NCBI GenBank assembly: GCA_039810085.1
Contig: JBDHWG010000001.1
Coordinates: forward strand, 1-64,000
Length of the DNA stretch: 64,000 nucleotides
Direction: 5' to 3'
DNA from: JBDHWG01 sp039810085
GTDB lineage: Bacteria > Chloroflexota > Anaerolineae > Epilineales > JAHCIE01
The notes beneath the pieces were generated by a model. It searched no databases, was not told the DNA's origin, and was given only the letters and a program-made list of their open reading frames with translations. This document shows, one piece after another, positions 1 through 8,905 of this stretch; within the stretch, counting starts at the first letter, position 1; every line of letters starts with the position of its first letter. A program made the translations under genes and the position numbers.

Positions 1-203
1 CCTCATCGCCCGTGCCGACCTCAAGCATAATCGCAACCCGTCTGGCTGTCCATCGCGCGGGCGGTCGCGCCAGCCATTTTCATACTTGCGGGTGACCCTA
101 GGGTCATATAGACTCCGCTCGAAGTGACAGCAGGGATGTCCTGGGAGAATTAGGTTTGCGTTTTTCGCGTCCCTTTTCGCGCCTTTCGTGGTTCGCAGGC
201 TGG
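1..203. other. left-edge stretch without a supported gene
   Basis: I see no convincing gene here. Bases 100-150 resemble debris of a short dispersed repeat, and 155-195 is one arm of a repeat listed separately. On the minus strand an ATG at about base 30 could open a reading frame (MLEVGTGDE) that runs off the left edge, but nothing supports it. Confidence 0.4.
155..195. repeat. half copy of the 'TTTCGCG..CTTTCGTGGTTC' dispersed repeat
   Basis: The segment reads like the right arm of longer palindromic copies at 14145-14221 and 45205-45302, sharing TTTTCGCGcCTTTCGTGGTTC-like sequence. It lies just downstream of the antiporter stop codon. Confidence 0.6.
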
Positions 204-1769
204 CTATTGCGCGTCGCCATCCCGGGACAGGCCGACGAGGCGCGGCGTATCGCTAGCCAACTCGGCGTCGATCTCGGCCACCAGGTCCGCGTAGACCTTA
301 TCCGAGATAATCCCATCGCGCTGCAAGTCCGCCACCAGTCCGCGTTGCGAGCGCAACGCTTCGCGCTGAGCCCGATTCAACGTCGCCGTCGCCAAGTCGG
401 GCCGCGTTTGCAGCAAATCATGCACCTTCGCCTGCAAATCTCGCTGCGCCGCCTCGATGTCGCCCTGTAGCATCGTCAAGATATCCGTCGTCACCAGGCC
501 CTCGTCTCGCAGTCGGCTCAGGCGGTCGGCCGCCGCGCGCAGCATCAACGCCTGTGCCCGCAGCCGTTCCCGCGCGTCGTTGTCGGGCGACTGCTCCACC
601 AGCCCCAGCCGTCGCAGGAACAGGTCCATCGTTGTCCCCTGGACGAGCAAGGTGAACAGGACGACGCCGAAAGCCATCACCCGCAGCAGGTTGCTGTAGG
701 TCAGCGTCGCGGGGAGGCTCAACGCCAGCGCCAGGCTCACCGCGCCGCGCAGCCCACCCCAGAACAGCACCTTCGTGTACGCCGACGGAATGCCCTCACC
801 CCAGCGGTTCAGCAGCCACGTGAGCGGGAACACAATCAGCCGCGACGCCAGTACGGCGACGATGGCGACGGCGATGGGCCAGGCGTCCGCAGCTAGCACC
901 GCGAGGTTGATTTGCAGGCCGATGAGCAGAAAGACCATCGAGTTGGCAACGAACGCCATGTACTCCCAGAAATTATACAGGACAATCTTCGTCGTCGGCG
1001 ACATCCCGCGCGGGCCTAGGCTGCCACTCAGGATGCCCGCCGCCACGACGGCCAGCACGCCGCTGACGTGCAGCCGCTCGGCGAGCAGGTAGCTGCCGTA
1101 GGCCACGACGGTCGTCAGCGTCGTCTCGATGAGATAGTCGTCGATGAGGCGAATCGCCTGCGACATGAGCCAACCCAGCCCAACGCCGATGGCGATGCCG
1201 CCCGCTGAAACCACGATGAAATCGAGGGCGCTGCGCGGCAAGCTGTAGACGCCCGTCAGCGCAACCGCCAGCATCACGTCAAAGACGACGATGGCCGTCC
1301 CATCGTTCAGGAGACTCTCGCCCTCGACGAGCAGCGTCAGGCGCTTGGGCGCGCCGAGCGAGCGGAACAGGGCGACGACGGCGACTGGGTCCGTCGCCGA
1401 CATGAGCGCGCCAAAGAGAAGGGCGATGGGCAGCGGGATGCCGACGCCGAGGCTGACAATCCCGCCCACAATCAGCATCGTGAGCAAAACGCCGGGCACG
1501 GCCAGAACGGTGAGGGCACGCCAGTTGTGGCGGAGCTGGGCCAGGTTGATGTGGAACGCGGCCTCGAACACCAACGGCGGCACGAAGATGCCCAGGATCA
1601 GCTCCGGAGTAAGCTCCAGCCGGGCGACGGGCACGACTGTGAAGGCCAGCCCGACCAACACGAGGGCGACGGTGTAGGGAACGCGCAGCCGCTGCACGAT
1701 GACCGCCACAATCGACGCCGCTAGCAGCAGCTCGACGATGAGGGTCTCAGCGTGCAGGAACGCTTCCAT
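204..1769 (-). CDS. Na+(K+)/H+ antiporter, CPA1/NhaP family
   Basis: This is an integral membrane cation/proton exchanger of 521 residues, close to the usual length for bacterial CPA1 proteins. About a dozen hydrophobic segments fill the first 400 residues. The family motifs are visible: SATDPVAV (the ion-binding aspartate) and GESLLNDGTA. A charged cytoplasmic tail of about 120 residues with heptad-like character follows. The ATG directly abuts the stop codon of the PLP dehydratase upstream, with no clear Shine-Dalgarno sequence, so translation is probably coupled. The likely role is pH or Na+ homeostasis. The transported ion cannot be read from sequence. Confidence 0.9.
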   Translation of the reverse strand: MEAFLHAETLIVELLLAASIVAVIVQRLRVPYTVALVLVGLAFTVVPVARLELTPELILGIFVPPLVFEAAFHINLAQLRHNWRALTVLAVPGVLLTMLIVGGIVSLGVGIPLPIALLFGALMSATDPVAVVALFRSLGAPKRLTLLVEGESLLNDGTAIVVFDVMLAVALTGVYSLPRSALDFIVVSAGGIAIGVGLGWLMSQAIRLIDDYLIETTLTTVVAYGSYLLAERLHVSGVLAVVAAGILSGSLGPRGMSPTTKIVLYNFWEYMAFVANSMVFLLIGLQINLAVLAADAWPIAVAIVAVLASRLIVFPLTWLLNRWGEGIPSAYTKVLFWGGLRGAVSLALALSLPATLTYSNLLRVMAFGVVLFTLLVQGTTMDLFLRRLGLVEQSPDNDARERLRAQALMLRAAADRLSRLRDEGLVTTDILTMLQGDIEAAQRDLQAKVHDLLQTRPDLATATLNRAQREALRSQRGLVADLQRDGIISDKVYADLVAEIDAELASDTPRLVGLSRDGDAQ

Positions 1770-2723
1770 CTACAGGATCGCTCGCAGCGCCTCGCGGCTG
1801 ATGTTGGCCCCGCACAGCACGACGACGACGTTGCCGCCGGGGAAGGCGTCGCGCTGCCGCAGGTAGCCCGCCACGGCAACGCCCGCCGCCCCCTCGATGA
1901 GCATGTGGTGGCCGTCCACAACGATGCGGATGGCGTCGGCAATCTCGGCCTCGGACACGAGGACGTAGTCGTCCACCAGGGTACGGCACAGGTCGAAGGT
2001 GATGGCGTCCGCCTCGATGCCGCCGGCCGAGCCGTCGGACAGCGTGGGTAGCGACTCCATCTCCACAACATGCCCGGCGCGCACCGACTCGGCCATGACC
2101 GGCGAGTTCTCCGGCAGGCAGCCGATGATTTGCACGCCGGGATACACGGTTTTCAGGTAACCGGCGATGCCGCTTATCAGCCCGCCGCCGCCGACGGTGA
2201 CGAACACCGCGTCGATGGGCGTGACCTGCCGTGCCAGCTCCAGCCCAATCGTGCCCTGCCCCGCCACGATGGCCGGGTCATTGTACGGCGAGATGTACGG
2301 TAGGCCGCGCTCCTCGGCGAGATGCCGCGCGTAGGTCTCGCTCACGACGCTGTCGTTGCCGTGGAAAAGCACTTCGGCCCCGTAGCGGCGAATCATGTCC
2401 ACCTTGGTCGACGACGCCGTCTCCGGCACAACGATGAGGCCGCGCGCGACCAGCCGGCTCAGGGCATACGCCACCGCCGCGCCGTGGTTGCCGGAGGACG
2501 CGGTCACGACGCCGCCTGCACGTTGCGACGGGGACAGCGTCAGGAGTTTATTCATCGCGCCGCGCAGCTTGAACGAGCCGGTGTGCTGGATGTTCTCCAA
2601 CTTGAGGAAGACGCGGCTCTGGCCCATCTCACTCAGCGGCAGGGACAACTCGACCGGCGTCTCGCGCACATACGGGCGGATGCGCCCCTCCGCCAGCATC
2701 ACATCATTATGCAGTGTCATCAT
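1770..2723 (-). CDS. PLP-dependent threonine/serine dehydratase-like enzyme
   Basis: The protein is a fold-type II PLP enzyme of about 317 residues, resembling catabolic threonine/serine dehydratase (ammonia-lyase) without the C-terminal ACT regulatory domain. The Schiff-base lysine lies in GSFKLRGA, the substrate loop is SSGNHG, and the phosphate-binding glycine loop is VGGGGL. It would deaminate threonine or serine to a 2-oxoacid; a 3-hydroxyaspartate or other amino-acid substrate is possible. A GTG at 2732 overlaps the GH44 stop as GTGA, and ATGs follow at 2723 and 2720. I chose 2723, but no strong ribosome site separates these options. It appears to be co-transcribed with GH44 upstream and the antiporter downstream, an odd functional mix. 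Confidence 0.82.
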   Translation of the reverse strand: MMTLHNDVMLAEGRIRPYVRETPVELSLPLSEMGQSRVFLKLENIQHTGSFKLRGAMNKLLTLSPSQRAGGVVTASSGNHGAAVAYALSRLVARGLIVVPETASSTKVDMIRRYGAEVLFHGNDSVVSETYARHLAEERGLPYISPYNDPAIVAGQGTIGLELARQVTPIDAVFVTVGGGGLISGIAGYLKTVYPGVQIIGCLPENSPVMAESVRAGHVVEMESLPTLSDGSAGGIEADAITFDLCRTLVDDYVLVSEAEIADAIRIVVDGHHMLIEGAAGVAVAGYLRQRDAFPGGNVVVVLCGANISREALRAIL

Positions 2724-2728
2724 TCGTG

Positions 2729-5260
2729 TCACTTAGCGGCCGGCTGGCCCAGGTCGTGGGCGAGACCCATAATGTCGGCAATGTCGACGTCGCCGTTGCC
2801 ATCGATGTCGTAGGGAGCGTCCGCATCTGTCGCCGGCCGCCTGGGCCAGTGGCTCACCTCGATCTGGACATCTTCGGCGTCAATGATGCCATTATTGTTG
2901 AAGTCGCCTACGCCAGCGCGGACGCGGGTCGGGCGTGGCGTCGGCGTGCGCGTGGGCGTCCGGGTCGGCGTCGGCGTCCGCGTGACTGTCGGCGTGCGAG
3001 TCGGCGTGCGGGTCACGGTTGGTGTCATGGTTCGCGTTGGGGTGAGGGTGCGGGTTGGCGTGAGCGTCGCCGTCGGTGTGGCGGTGGCCGTCGGGGTCGG
3101 CGTGCTCGTCGCCGTCGCCGTCGGGCCAGGCACACCGCTAGCGGCGGGTAGAACGAGCAGGGTGATGCTCTGGCCGGGGAACGTCGCGTCGAAGCCGCTG
3201 CTCGTGACGGCCAGATCGGCGTCGCGCACAATCGCGCCGAGGTTCGCCGGGCTGTAGCGGTAGACCTGGGCCGCGGCAGCCGGCGCGAACCCAGCCAGGC
3301 TCACGTGGCTGGTGAGACCGTTGCTCGTCTTGTTGACGACCATCAACGTCAGGGCGTTGTCGCTGCTCCGCTGCGCGCCGTAGACGGCCAGCGTGCCCTG
3401 GTCGGCGCTCGCCGCCTGGACGCTCGTGTCGCCGAAACCGCTGCCCGCGCCGTCGTAGTTGCGGTACAAGCGGAAGGCGAACGCGCCGGGGTCCGTGACC
3501 TGCGGCGGCTCCCACAGCGTCGCCAGGTCCAGCCCCTCGCGCCCAAAGATGCCGAGGACATCGGCCTGCGCCAGCGCGCCGTTGATGTTGTCGAGCGCGC
3601 CCCAGTTGTACTCGCTGATGGCGAGCTTCGTGCCGGGGTAGTTTTGGTTCACCCACTCGTGCATTCGCGGGATGAGCCGGACCGTATCGTTGATCCAGCT
3701 CTCGTCCACGTAGGTCGGATCCCACAGCGAGCGCGTCGAGCGCAGCCGTAGCGCCTGGGTCGTCGCGTCGCCGGCCGGCGAGAGGGAGACGCCCGACGCT
3801 GCCGGGTAGTAGTGTAGGTCCAGGTAATCCAGGATGCGGACGCCGTGCCCCTGCTCGTAGGCGGCCATCTGCGCCAGGTACCACGGCGTGAAGGCAACGC
3901 CGCCGTGGGCGTTGCGGTCCTGCGGGTTGTTCCACCAGTTCCCGCCCGGCGCCTGGTCCAGCGCCGACCAGAAGTAGGCCGTCCAGCCCCACAGGACGGG
4001 GCCGAGGGTCTTGGCGCTCGGGTCGGCGGCCTTGATGGCAGCGGCATACTGGTACGTGCGGTCGCGCAGCTCGTCGTAGCTCGTCGGCGACGGGTGAACG
4101 TCGCGGTGGGTGCTGTTCCACAGCATCGGCTCGTTGTCGAGGTTGTAGTAGGCGACGCCGCCGTTGGCCGCCGTGCCGTAGCGCCCGACCAGATGGCCGA
4201 TCCAGCCCTGGACGAACGTCGGGTCGATGGCCGTGCTCGTGTCGGTGGGGTCATTGCCGGTGATGTTCGCCCCTGCCGGAGTGATGCCGTTGCCGCAGTC
4301 CGTGCGCCAGGGGTCCACGCTCGCCTGCGCGCCGTACTTCGCCACGCTGAAGCCGCAGGCGTAGGCGCGGGATTTGGGCGTCCAGCCGATGAGCGGCATG
4401 GTCATGATGGTCTTCGTCCCCGTCCGGCGGTCCTGGTCGACGAAGGCGTCGGCCGCTGAGCCGTTGGGCAGCGCGGTCGGGTTGGCGTTGTCCTCTGGGA
4501 TATTTTCGAAGTACCAATCGCTGGCGTGGTTGCTCGTATCGTAGAGGTAGTTGTAGCGCGTCGTCGCGTTGCCGCCCCAACGTCGCACCGGCAGGCGCAC
4601 GGCGTTGGCGAGCGCCTCGCTGGCGTAGTTGATGCCGTAGATGTCGGGGCTGATGGGGTGGCGGCTCGCCGAGGCGTCGACGCTCAGCGCCGGGCCGACA
4701 CCAGGTGGAGGTGTCGGCGTCGGCGTGGTGGTTGTCGAGACGAACGAGATGTCGTCCAGGTAGAACGTCGCCTGGGCGTGGCCGGTCGTGTCCTGCCAGA
4801 CGACGCCCGTGATTTGCGTCGGGCTACCCAGGCTGCTCAGCGGCACATCAACCTGCGCCCAACTGCCAGCCGGTACGTTGACCGACGTCCCCTGGCCGAG
4901 GTTCTGCGCGCCGTCGGCCAGCTTCATCTCAACCCCCTGGCCGCCGCTCGCGCCGCCGTGGATGTAGAAGCGCAGGACGTTGTACGTCCCACCCGGGATG
5001 GCCGTGTCGGTGTGCAGGTAGAGACCGGCCCACGCGGCGGTGTACGTCACCGCTAGAGACTGACTCCCGCCATGTATTGGCGCCGTGTTGGCGAAATTCG
5101 TCGTGGTGCTCCACGACCAGTTCTGCCAGCCACTCGCAAGACCGTCGGTGTAAACAATGCCGCCGCCTTGGGCGTGGCCCTGGCCGGGAAGCAGAGCCAC
5201 AACCGCCAGGACGGCGACGAGGACCAGCAAGCGCGTCACGGTAGACAGGCGGGGAGACAT
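2729..5260 (-). CDS. secreted GH44 endoglucanase/xyloglucanase with CBM-like and dockerin-like domains
   Basis: This is an extracellular beta-1,4-glucanase of about 843 residues. The chosen ATG has AGGAGG eight bases upstream and opens a classic signal peptide ending near GQGHAQ; a longer in-frame start would add a non-signal extension. Domains in order are a jelly-roll carbohydrate-binding-like module (about 30-175), the GH44 catalytic region (about 188-700), a Thr-Pro linker and a dockerin-like pair of calcium loops (DFNNNGIIDAED and DIDGNGDVDIAD) at the C terminus. The expected acid/base is Glu377 in NLDNEP and the nucleophile is Glu550 in ISEYNWG. Family knowledge: GH44 enzymes cut cellulose, xyloglucan and mixed glucans. 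The dockerin implies docking to a cohesin, and the giant protein at the right end of this window carries one. Confidence 0.88.
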   Translation of the reverse strand: MSPRLSTVTRLLVLVAVLAVVALLPGQGHAQGGGIVYTDGLASGWQNWSWSTTTNFANTAPIHGGSQSLAVTYTAAWAGLYLHTDTAIPGGTYNVLRFYIHGGASGGQGVEMKLADGAQNLGQGTSVNVPAGSWAQVDVPLSSLGSPTQITGVVWQDTTGHAQATFYLDDISFVSTTTTPTPTPPPGVGPALSVDASASRHPISPDIYGINYASEALANAVRLPVRRWGGNATTRYNYLYDTSNHASDWYFENIPEDNANPTALPNGSAADAFVDQDRRTGTKTIMTMPLIGWTPKSRAYACGFSVAKYGAQASVDPWRTDCGNGITPAGANITGNDPTDTSTAIDPTFVQGWIGHLVGRYGTAANGGVAYYNLDNEPMLWNSTHRDVHPSPTSYDELRDRTYQYAAAIKAADPSAKTLGPVLWGWTAYFWSALDQAPGGNWWNNPQDRNAHGGVAFTPWYLAQMAAYEQGHGVRILDYLDLHYYPAASGVSLSPAGDATTQALRLRSTRSLWDPTYVDESWINDTVRLIPRMHEWVNQNYPGTKLAISEYNWGALDNINGALAQADVLGIFGREGLDLATLWEPPQVTDPGAFAFRLYRNYDGAGSGFGDTSVQAASADQGTLAVYGAQRSSDNALTLMVVNKTSNGLTSHVSLAGFAPAAAAQVYRYSPANLGAIVRDADLAVTSSGFDATFPGQSITLLVLPAASGVPGPTATATSTPTPTATATPTATLTPTRTLTPTRTMTPTVTRTPTRTPTVTRTPTPTRTPTRTPTPRPTRVRAGVGDFNNNGIIDAEDVQIEVSHWPRRPATDADAPYDIDGNGDVDIADIMGLAHDLGQPAAK
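2930..3130 (-). repeat. Thr-Pro-rich low-complexity linker of the GH44 enzyme
   Basis: About 65 codons encode TPT/RTPT-type repeats between the catalytic domain and the dockerin-like end. Such linkers are typical of secreted Chloroflexota proteins, are probably O-glycosylated, and are prone to length variation through slippage. Confidence 0.85.
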
Positions 5261-5318
5261 AGGGATAGCCTCCTGAGAGCGTGTAGGCCACCATTGTAAA
5301 AAACGTACAAGACGCGCC

Positions 5319-5439
5319 GTCATTGCGAGGAGGGCGATAGCCCGACGAAGCAATCTCACACCGGCGGACAGCAGTGCTGTTGGGGGACTAGAGTGTCCTG
5401 CGCAAGGGTGTGAGATTGCTTCGCTCCACTCGCAATGAC
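5319..5439. repeat. palindromic dispersed repeat, copy 1 (GTCATTGCGAG family)
   Basis: The element starts with GTCATTGCGAG and ends with CTCGCAATGAC. A long inner inverted pair (CGAAGCAATCTCACACC / GGTGTGAGATTGCTTCG) would fold into a strong hairpin. Related copies lie at 16459-16580 and 36175-36326. It carries no coding capacity and resembles REP/MITE-type elements. It sits between the GH44 and dipeptidase genes. Confidence 0.85.
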
Positions 5440-5450
5440 AAAACGGATGA

Positions 5451-6821
5451 CTACGCCTGGCCGAGCTTCTCCAACGTCATGCAGTAGGCCACCGGGCCTT
5501 TCTCGAAACTCGACAGGCGGAAGAACTCGTCCGGCGCGTGGATCTGCTCGTCGTGGAGGCCGAAGCCGAGACCGACGGAGTACGCGCCCAGGTGGCGCTG
5601 GAACAGCTCGGTCACCGGGACGCTGCCGCCGGAGCGGACATGGTACGGCTCGCGCCCGTACATCTCCGTCAGCACCTCGCGCACCACCTGCACCGTTGGC
5701 AGGTCCAGGGGCATCAGGTACGGGTACGCCTGGAACGGCAAAGACTGGACGCTGACCTTCACGCCGGGCGGCGTGTGCTTCTCGACGTGGCGTACCAACA
5801 GCTCGCGGATGCGCTCCGGCTTCTGGTTCGGCGCGAGGCGGCAGGCAATCTTGGCGTGGGCCTCGCGCGCCAGCACGGTCTTGATGCCCTCACCCTGGAA
5901 GCCGCCCCACATTCCGACGATCTCCAGCGTCGGGCGCACCCACAGGCGCTCATACGTGGTATAGCCCGGCTCGCCGAACACCGTGTCGATGCCGATCTCG
6001 GCCTTATACTCGGCTTCATCATACGGGATGCGCGCAATCTCCTCGCGCACCTGTGGCGTCAGCGGCACAACATCGTCGTAGAAACCCTCGACCGTGATCG
6101 TGCCGTCCGGCGCGTGCATCGAGTCCAGGATGGCGACGAGGGCGTGCAGCGGGTTGGCAATCGCGCCGCCATACATGCCGGAGTGCAGGTCCGAGCGCGC
6201 GCCCTGCACGTCAATTTGAATCGCGGCAAGACCACGCAGCCCTACGCCGATTTCTGGCTCGGTCTCGCTGAACTGGCCGCTGTCGGCGTTGAGCACGACA
6301 TCGCACGCGAGCAGGTCTTTGTTTGCGGCGACGAACTGGCCGAGCTGCGGGCTGCCGATCTCCTCCTGGCCCTCGAAGATGAACTTCACGTTGACCGGCA
6401 GCTTGCCGGTCGTCTTGAGCAACGCCTCGGCCGCGATAATCGGGCCAAACATGTTGCCCTTGTCGTCCGTCGCGCCGCGCGCATACAGGCGGCCGTCGCG
6501 GATGGTCGGCTGGAACGGCGGCGTGGTCCACAGGTTCACCGGGTCCACCGGCTGCACGTCGAAGTGGCCGTAAATCAGGATCGTCGGCTTGCCCGGCGCG
6601 TGGAGCCAGTCACCGTAGACGACGGGGTGGCCGCCGGTGGGCATAACGCGGACGTTCTCGACACCGGCAGCCGTGAGGCGGTTCGCCACCCACTCGGCAG
6701 CGCGCTGCACGTCCGGGGCGTGCTCGGACAGGGCGGAGATGCTGGGGATACTCGCCAGCTCGATAAACTCATCCAGGTATCGCTGCTTGTTCTCGTTCAG
6801 ATACTCTTGCCAGGAAGGCAT
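5451..6821 (-). CDS. M20 family dipeptidase/metallopeptidase
   Basis: This cytoplasmic zinc peptidase of 456 residues fits the M20A dipeptidase family (PepV/carnosinase-like). Metal-binding motifs are in order: YGHFDVQP near residue 85, GATDDKG near 120, and FEGQEEIGS near 150 with the catalytic Glu-Glu pair. The dimerisation lid domain occupies roughly 200-350, and the late histidine lies near the C terminus (GLHDEQIHAPDE). It should cleave di- or tripeptides or related amide bonds; the exact substrate is unknown. The ATG start has AGAGGAG upstream at a slightly long spacing. It lies in line with, but is not tightly linked to, its neighbours. Confidence 0.9.
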   Translation of the reverse strand: MPSWQEYLNENKQRYLDEFIELASIPSISALSEHAPDVQRAAEWVANRLTAAGVENVRVMPTGGHPVVYGDWLHAPGKPTILIYGHFDVQPVDPVNLWTTPPFQPTIRDGRLYARGATDDKGNMFGPIIAAEALLKTTGKLPVNVKFIFEGQEEIGSPQLGQFVAANKDLLACDVVLNADSGQFSETEPEIGVGLRGLAAIQIDVQGARSDLHSGMYGGAIANPLHALVAILDSMHAPDGTITVEGFYDDVVPLTPQVREEIARIPYDEAEYKAEIGIDTVFGEPGYTTYERLWVRPTLEIVGMWGGFQGEGIKTVLAREAHAKIACRLAPNQKPERIRELLVRHVEKHTPPGVKVSVQSLPFQAYPYLMPLDLPTVQVVREVLTEMYGREPYHVRSGGSVPVTELFQRHLGAYSVGLGFGLHDEQIHAPDEFFRLSSFEKGPVAYCMTLEKLGQA

Positions 6822-6949
6822 TCGCGTCGATCTCCTCTCACTCCGGTGTGGTCGGCGTACCCTTCAGGGGGCGAAGATAGTGGGAATGTCGGGTCAGTTG
6901 GGGGAGTATTGTACGCCAGCGAATGCCTTTCGCCAAGATTGAGTGAAAC

Positions 6950-8125
6950 TCAGCCTACCTTCCGGCGGCGCTCCCCGAGCCGGGCCTGCTGGCGGCGAAG
7001 CTCGTCGGCGTACTCGCCGTGCAGAATACGCCGCAGAACGCCGTCCGCGTCCGGCGCGAGATCCCACAACCCGCTGTTGTGCCAGTGGTCGAGGCGGTCC
7101 CAGTCGTGGCGGTCCAGGATTGGGAACAACGTCACCCCACCGATGGGGACGCCCATCTCCCACGCTTGCTCGACCTCATCCACCATGAAGCGCAGCCACG
7201 CCGCCCGCCCCGCGCCGTAGTGGCTAGTCTCGGCGATGAAGAGAGGCCGCTCATAGCGCGCATACACCTCGGCGAGAATCTGGTGCGGCGGCCGCCAGCG
7301 GTTGTCCAGCGGCTTGTACGCCCAGCCCAGCCAGCGGCCACTCGGGTACTCCCACTGGCTGTTGTGGTAGAAGTTCACGCCCACGATGTCCAGGTAGCGC
7401 GGGTGGCCGCCAAGCTGCGGCTCCATCCGCCCGACGAGCATGTCCGCCGACTGGAACTGGCCCAGCCGCGCGGCCTCAACCTCGGCCGCCAGGTCCGTGC
7501 GCCCGCGCTCCGGAACAATGTGGATCATAGGGTCCACGTGGACGAAGCGCGCGCGGCTGTCCACCGCCCAGACTTCCTCCATCGCTGCAATCGCGGCCCG
7601 CGTGAGCTGCATCTTCAGCTCGTAGCCGCGGCCCTTCTGGAAGGGATGGAAATACTGCGCGTCGCCCGCCCCCCATGCCAGGTACGACATCTCATTGACC
7701 GGCGTGTAGTAGGGCACGCCATCGGTGTGCTCGCGCATGAAGCGGGCCGTCGCCCGGGCGAAGCGGGCGAAGCGGGCCACAAACGCTGGCGAGAACACGT
7801 CTACATCGTCCGGCCAGCCATAGTGGCACAGCGCCCAGATAACCTGGATGCGCCGCCGCTGGGCCGCCTCCACCATCGGCGCGAGGGACGAGAAGTCGTA
7901 GTGACCGCCGCGGTCGATGAGGTGCCAGCGTGCCGCGTCGCGTGCCGTCGTGATACCTAAGCTGCGGAGGCGGACATAGTCGGCGTCCACCTGCCGGTCG
8001 TGCTGGGTCGAGGCGATCATGTCGAGGCGGACGCGGTCCTGGTTGATCTGGCAGCCGGACTCGAAGCCGGCCACCCAGAAGGAACTGAAAATCTGGGGTA
8101 TATCCACAAGAGGCAATGGTCGCAT
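6950..8125 (-). CDS. clan GH-A glycoside hydrolase-like protein (GH1-like)
   Basis: The 391-residue protein has a TIM-barrel glycosidase layout without a signal peptide. A putative acid/base Glu sits in YYTPVNEMSY and a putative nucleophile Glu in LFIAETSH, the spacing and strand context expected of clan GH-A. The segment GVNFYHNSQW also recalls GH1 beta-glucosidases, but the protein is shorter than canonical GH1 (about 450), so the family label is tentative. The ATG at 8125 has GGAG five bases upstream; a TTG 21 bases earlier lies inside a hairpin and is unlikely to be used. It may process oligosaccharides inside the cell. A strong hairpin separates it from the upstream ferritin-like gene. 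Confidence 0.65.
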   Translation of the reverse strand: MRPLPLVDIPQIFSSFWVAGFESGCQINQDRVRLDMIASTQHDRQVDADYVRLRSLGITTARDAARWHLIDRGGHYDFSSLAPMVEAAQRRRIQVIWALCHYGWPDDVDVFSPAFVARFARFARATARFMREHTDGVPYYTPVNEMSYLAWGAGDAQYFHPFQKGRGYELKMQLTRAAIAAMEEVWAVDSRARFVHVDPMIHIVPERGRTDLAAEVEAARLGQFQSADMLVGRMEPQLGGHPRYLDIVGVNFYHNSQWEYPSGRWLGWAYKPLDNRWRPPHQILAEVYARYERPLFIAETSHYGAGRAAWLRFMVDEVEQAWEMGVPIGGVTLFPILDRHDWDRLDHWHNSGLWDLAPDADGVLRRILHGEYADELRRQQARLGERRRKVG

Positions 8126-8144
8126 GGTCACTCCACAGAATAGC

Positions 8145-8176
8145 AAGGGGCCAAAGGATGGAACCTTTGGCCCCTT
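8145..8176 (-). terminator. strong stem-loop after the ferritin-like gene
   Basis: AAGGGGCCAAAGG pairs perfectly with CCTTTGGCCCCTT around a six-base loop (13 bp). It follows the stop codon of the DUF892 gene by about 20 bases and precedes the glycosidase-like ATG by 20 bases. The run of five T follows on the plus strand, so the minus-strand terminator function is less certain; it may act as a processing or attenuation hairpin. Confidence 0.65.
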
Positions 8177-8198
8177 TTTCGGCGCACATCGAGAAGCC

Positions 8199-8699
8199 TT
8201 AGCTCTTGTTGTGCTCGGCGGCTTTCTGCTGAAGCTCGTAGTTGATGACCGTGGGCAGATGCTGCTCGATCCACTGCGCCATTGCCAGGTCTTCCTGCAT
8301 GATCTGACGGCAAACCTGAGCGGTCTGCATGTCGCCTAGCTGCTCGGCGGTGTGCACGAGGGCCTTGTAGCAGGCGACCTCGAACTGCTCGGCGGCGTAG
8401 TCGGACAGGCAATTCTTCACCGGCTCGTCCTTGAACGGCGCGGTAGCGACGCTCTGCATCGTGCCGACCAGCCCACCCACGGCCGTCTTGATGGACGACA
8501 CGCTGTCGCCGCGGCGCTCGATACACGCCTTGACCATCTCAGCGTGGCGCTTTGTCTCCTCGATGTGCTGCTCGTCGCGGCGCTGAACCTCGGGCAGGTC
8601 CTTCGCGTCGTCGGCGTGCTGCTTCAGAATCGGCACCAGGCCCATCTCCATGCTATACGCATCCTTCAACCAGGCATTCAACAGTTCTTCGTGAGCCAT
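8199..8699 (-). CDS. ferritin-like DUF892/YciE family protein
   Basis: The 166-residue protein is a four-helix ferritin-like protein of the YciE/DUF892 type. It opens with the typical AHEELLNAWLKDAYSMEM segment, and Glu/His residues are spaced for a di-metal site (EMG, QHIEETKRH, EQFEVACYKAL, LAQ-like late helix). Family members are stress-induced and of unclear chemistry. The ATG at 8699 has AAGGA six bases upstream, while the TTG two codons earlier has none. It is probably a single-gene unit that ends at the hairpin 8145-8176. Confidence 0.85.
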   Translation of the reverse strand: MAHEELLNAWLKDAYSMEMGLVPILKQHADDAKDLPEVQRRDEQHIEETKRHAEMVKACIERRGDSVSSIKTAVGGLVGTMQSVATAPFKDEPVKNCLSDYAAEQFEVACYKALVHTAEQLGDMQTAQVCRQIMQEDLAMAQWIEQHLPTVINYELQQKAAEHNKS

Positions 8700-8905
8700 C
8701 TTCAATCCTTTCTGCTAACTGTGCTAGTCTTGAGCGGTATCCCGCGTTCGCCCGTAGCTTAGCAAGTTTTGCGCCACCATACCCATGAACAAACCTTTTG
8801 ATTATATTCTTCAGAGCTACAACGGCTTCATCGACAGTAAACGGGCGAGCCGCACCGGGGGGACGGCGCGGCTCAGGAAGGAGGGGGATGGGGGATGATT
8901 GCTGT

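Noticed and set aside
5538..7220. Plus-strand reading frame of about 560 codons antisense to the M20 peptidase
   Set aside because: The minus-strand peptidase has all catalytic motifs, whereas the plus frame is His/Arg/Leu-rich without recognisable domains.
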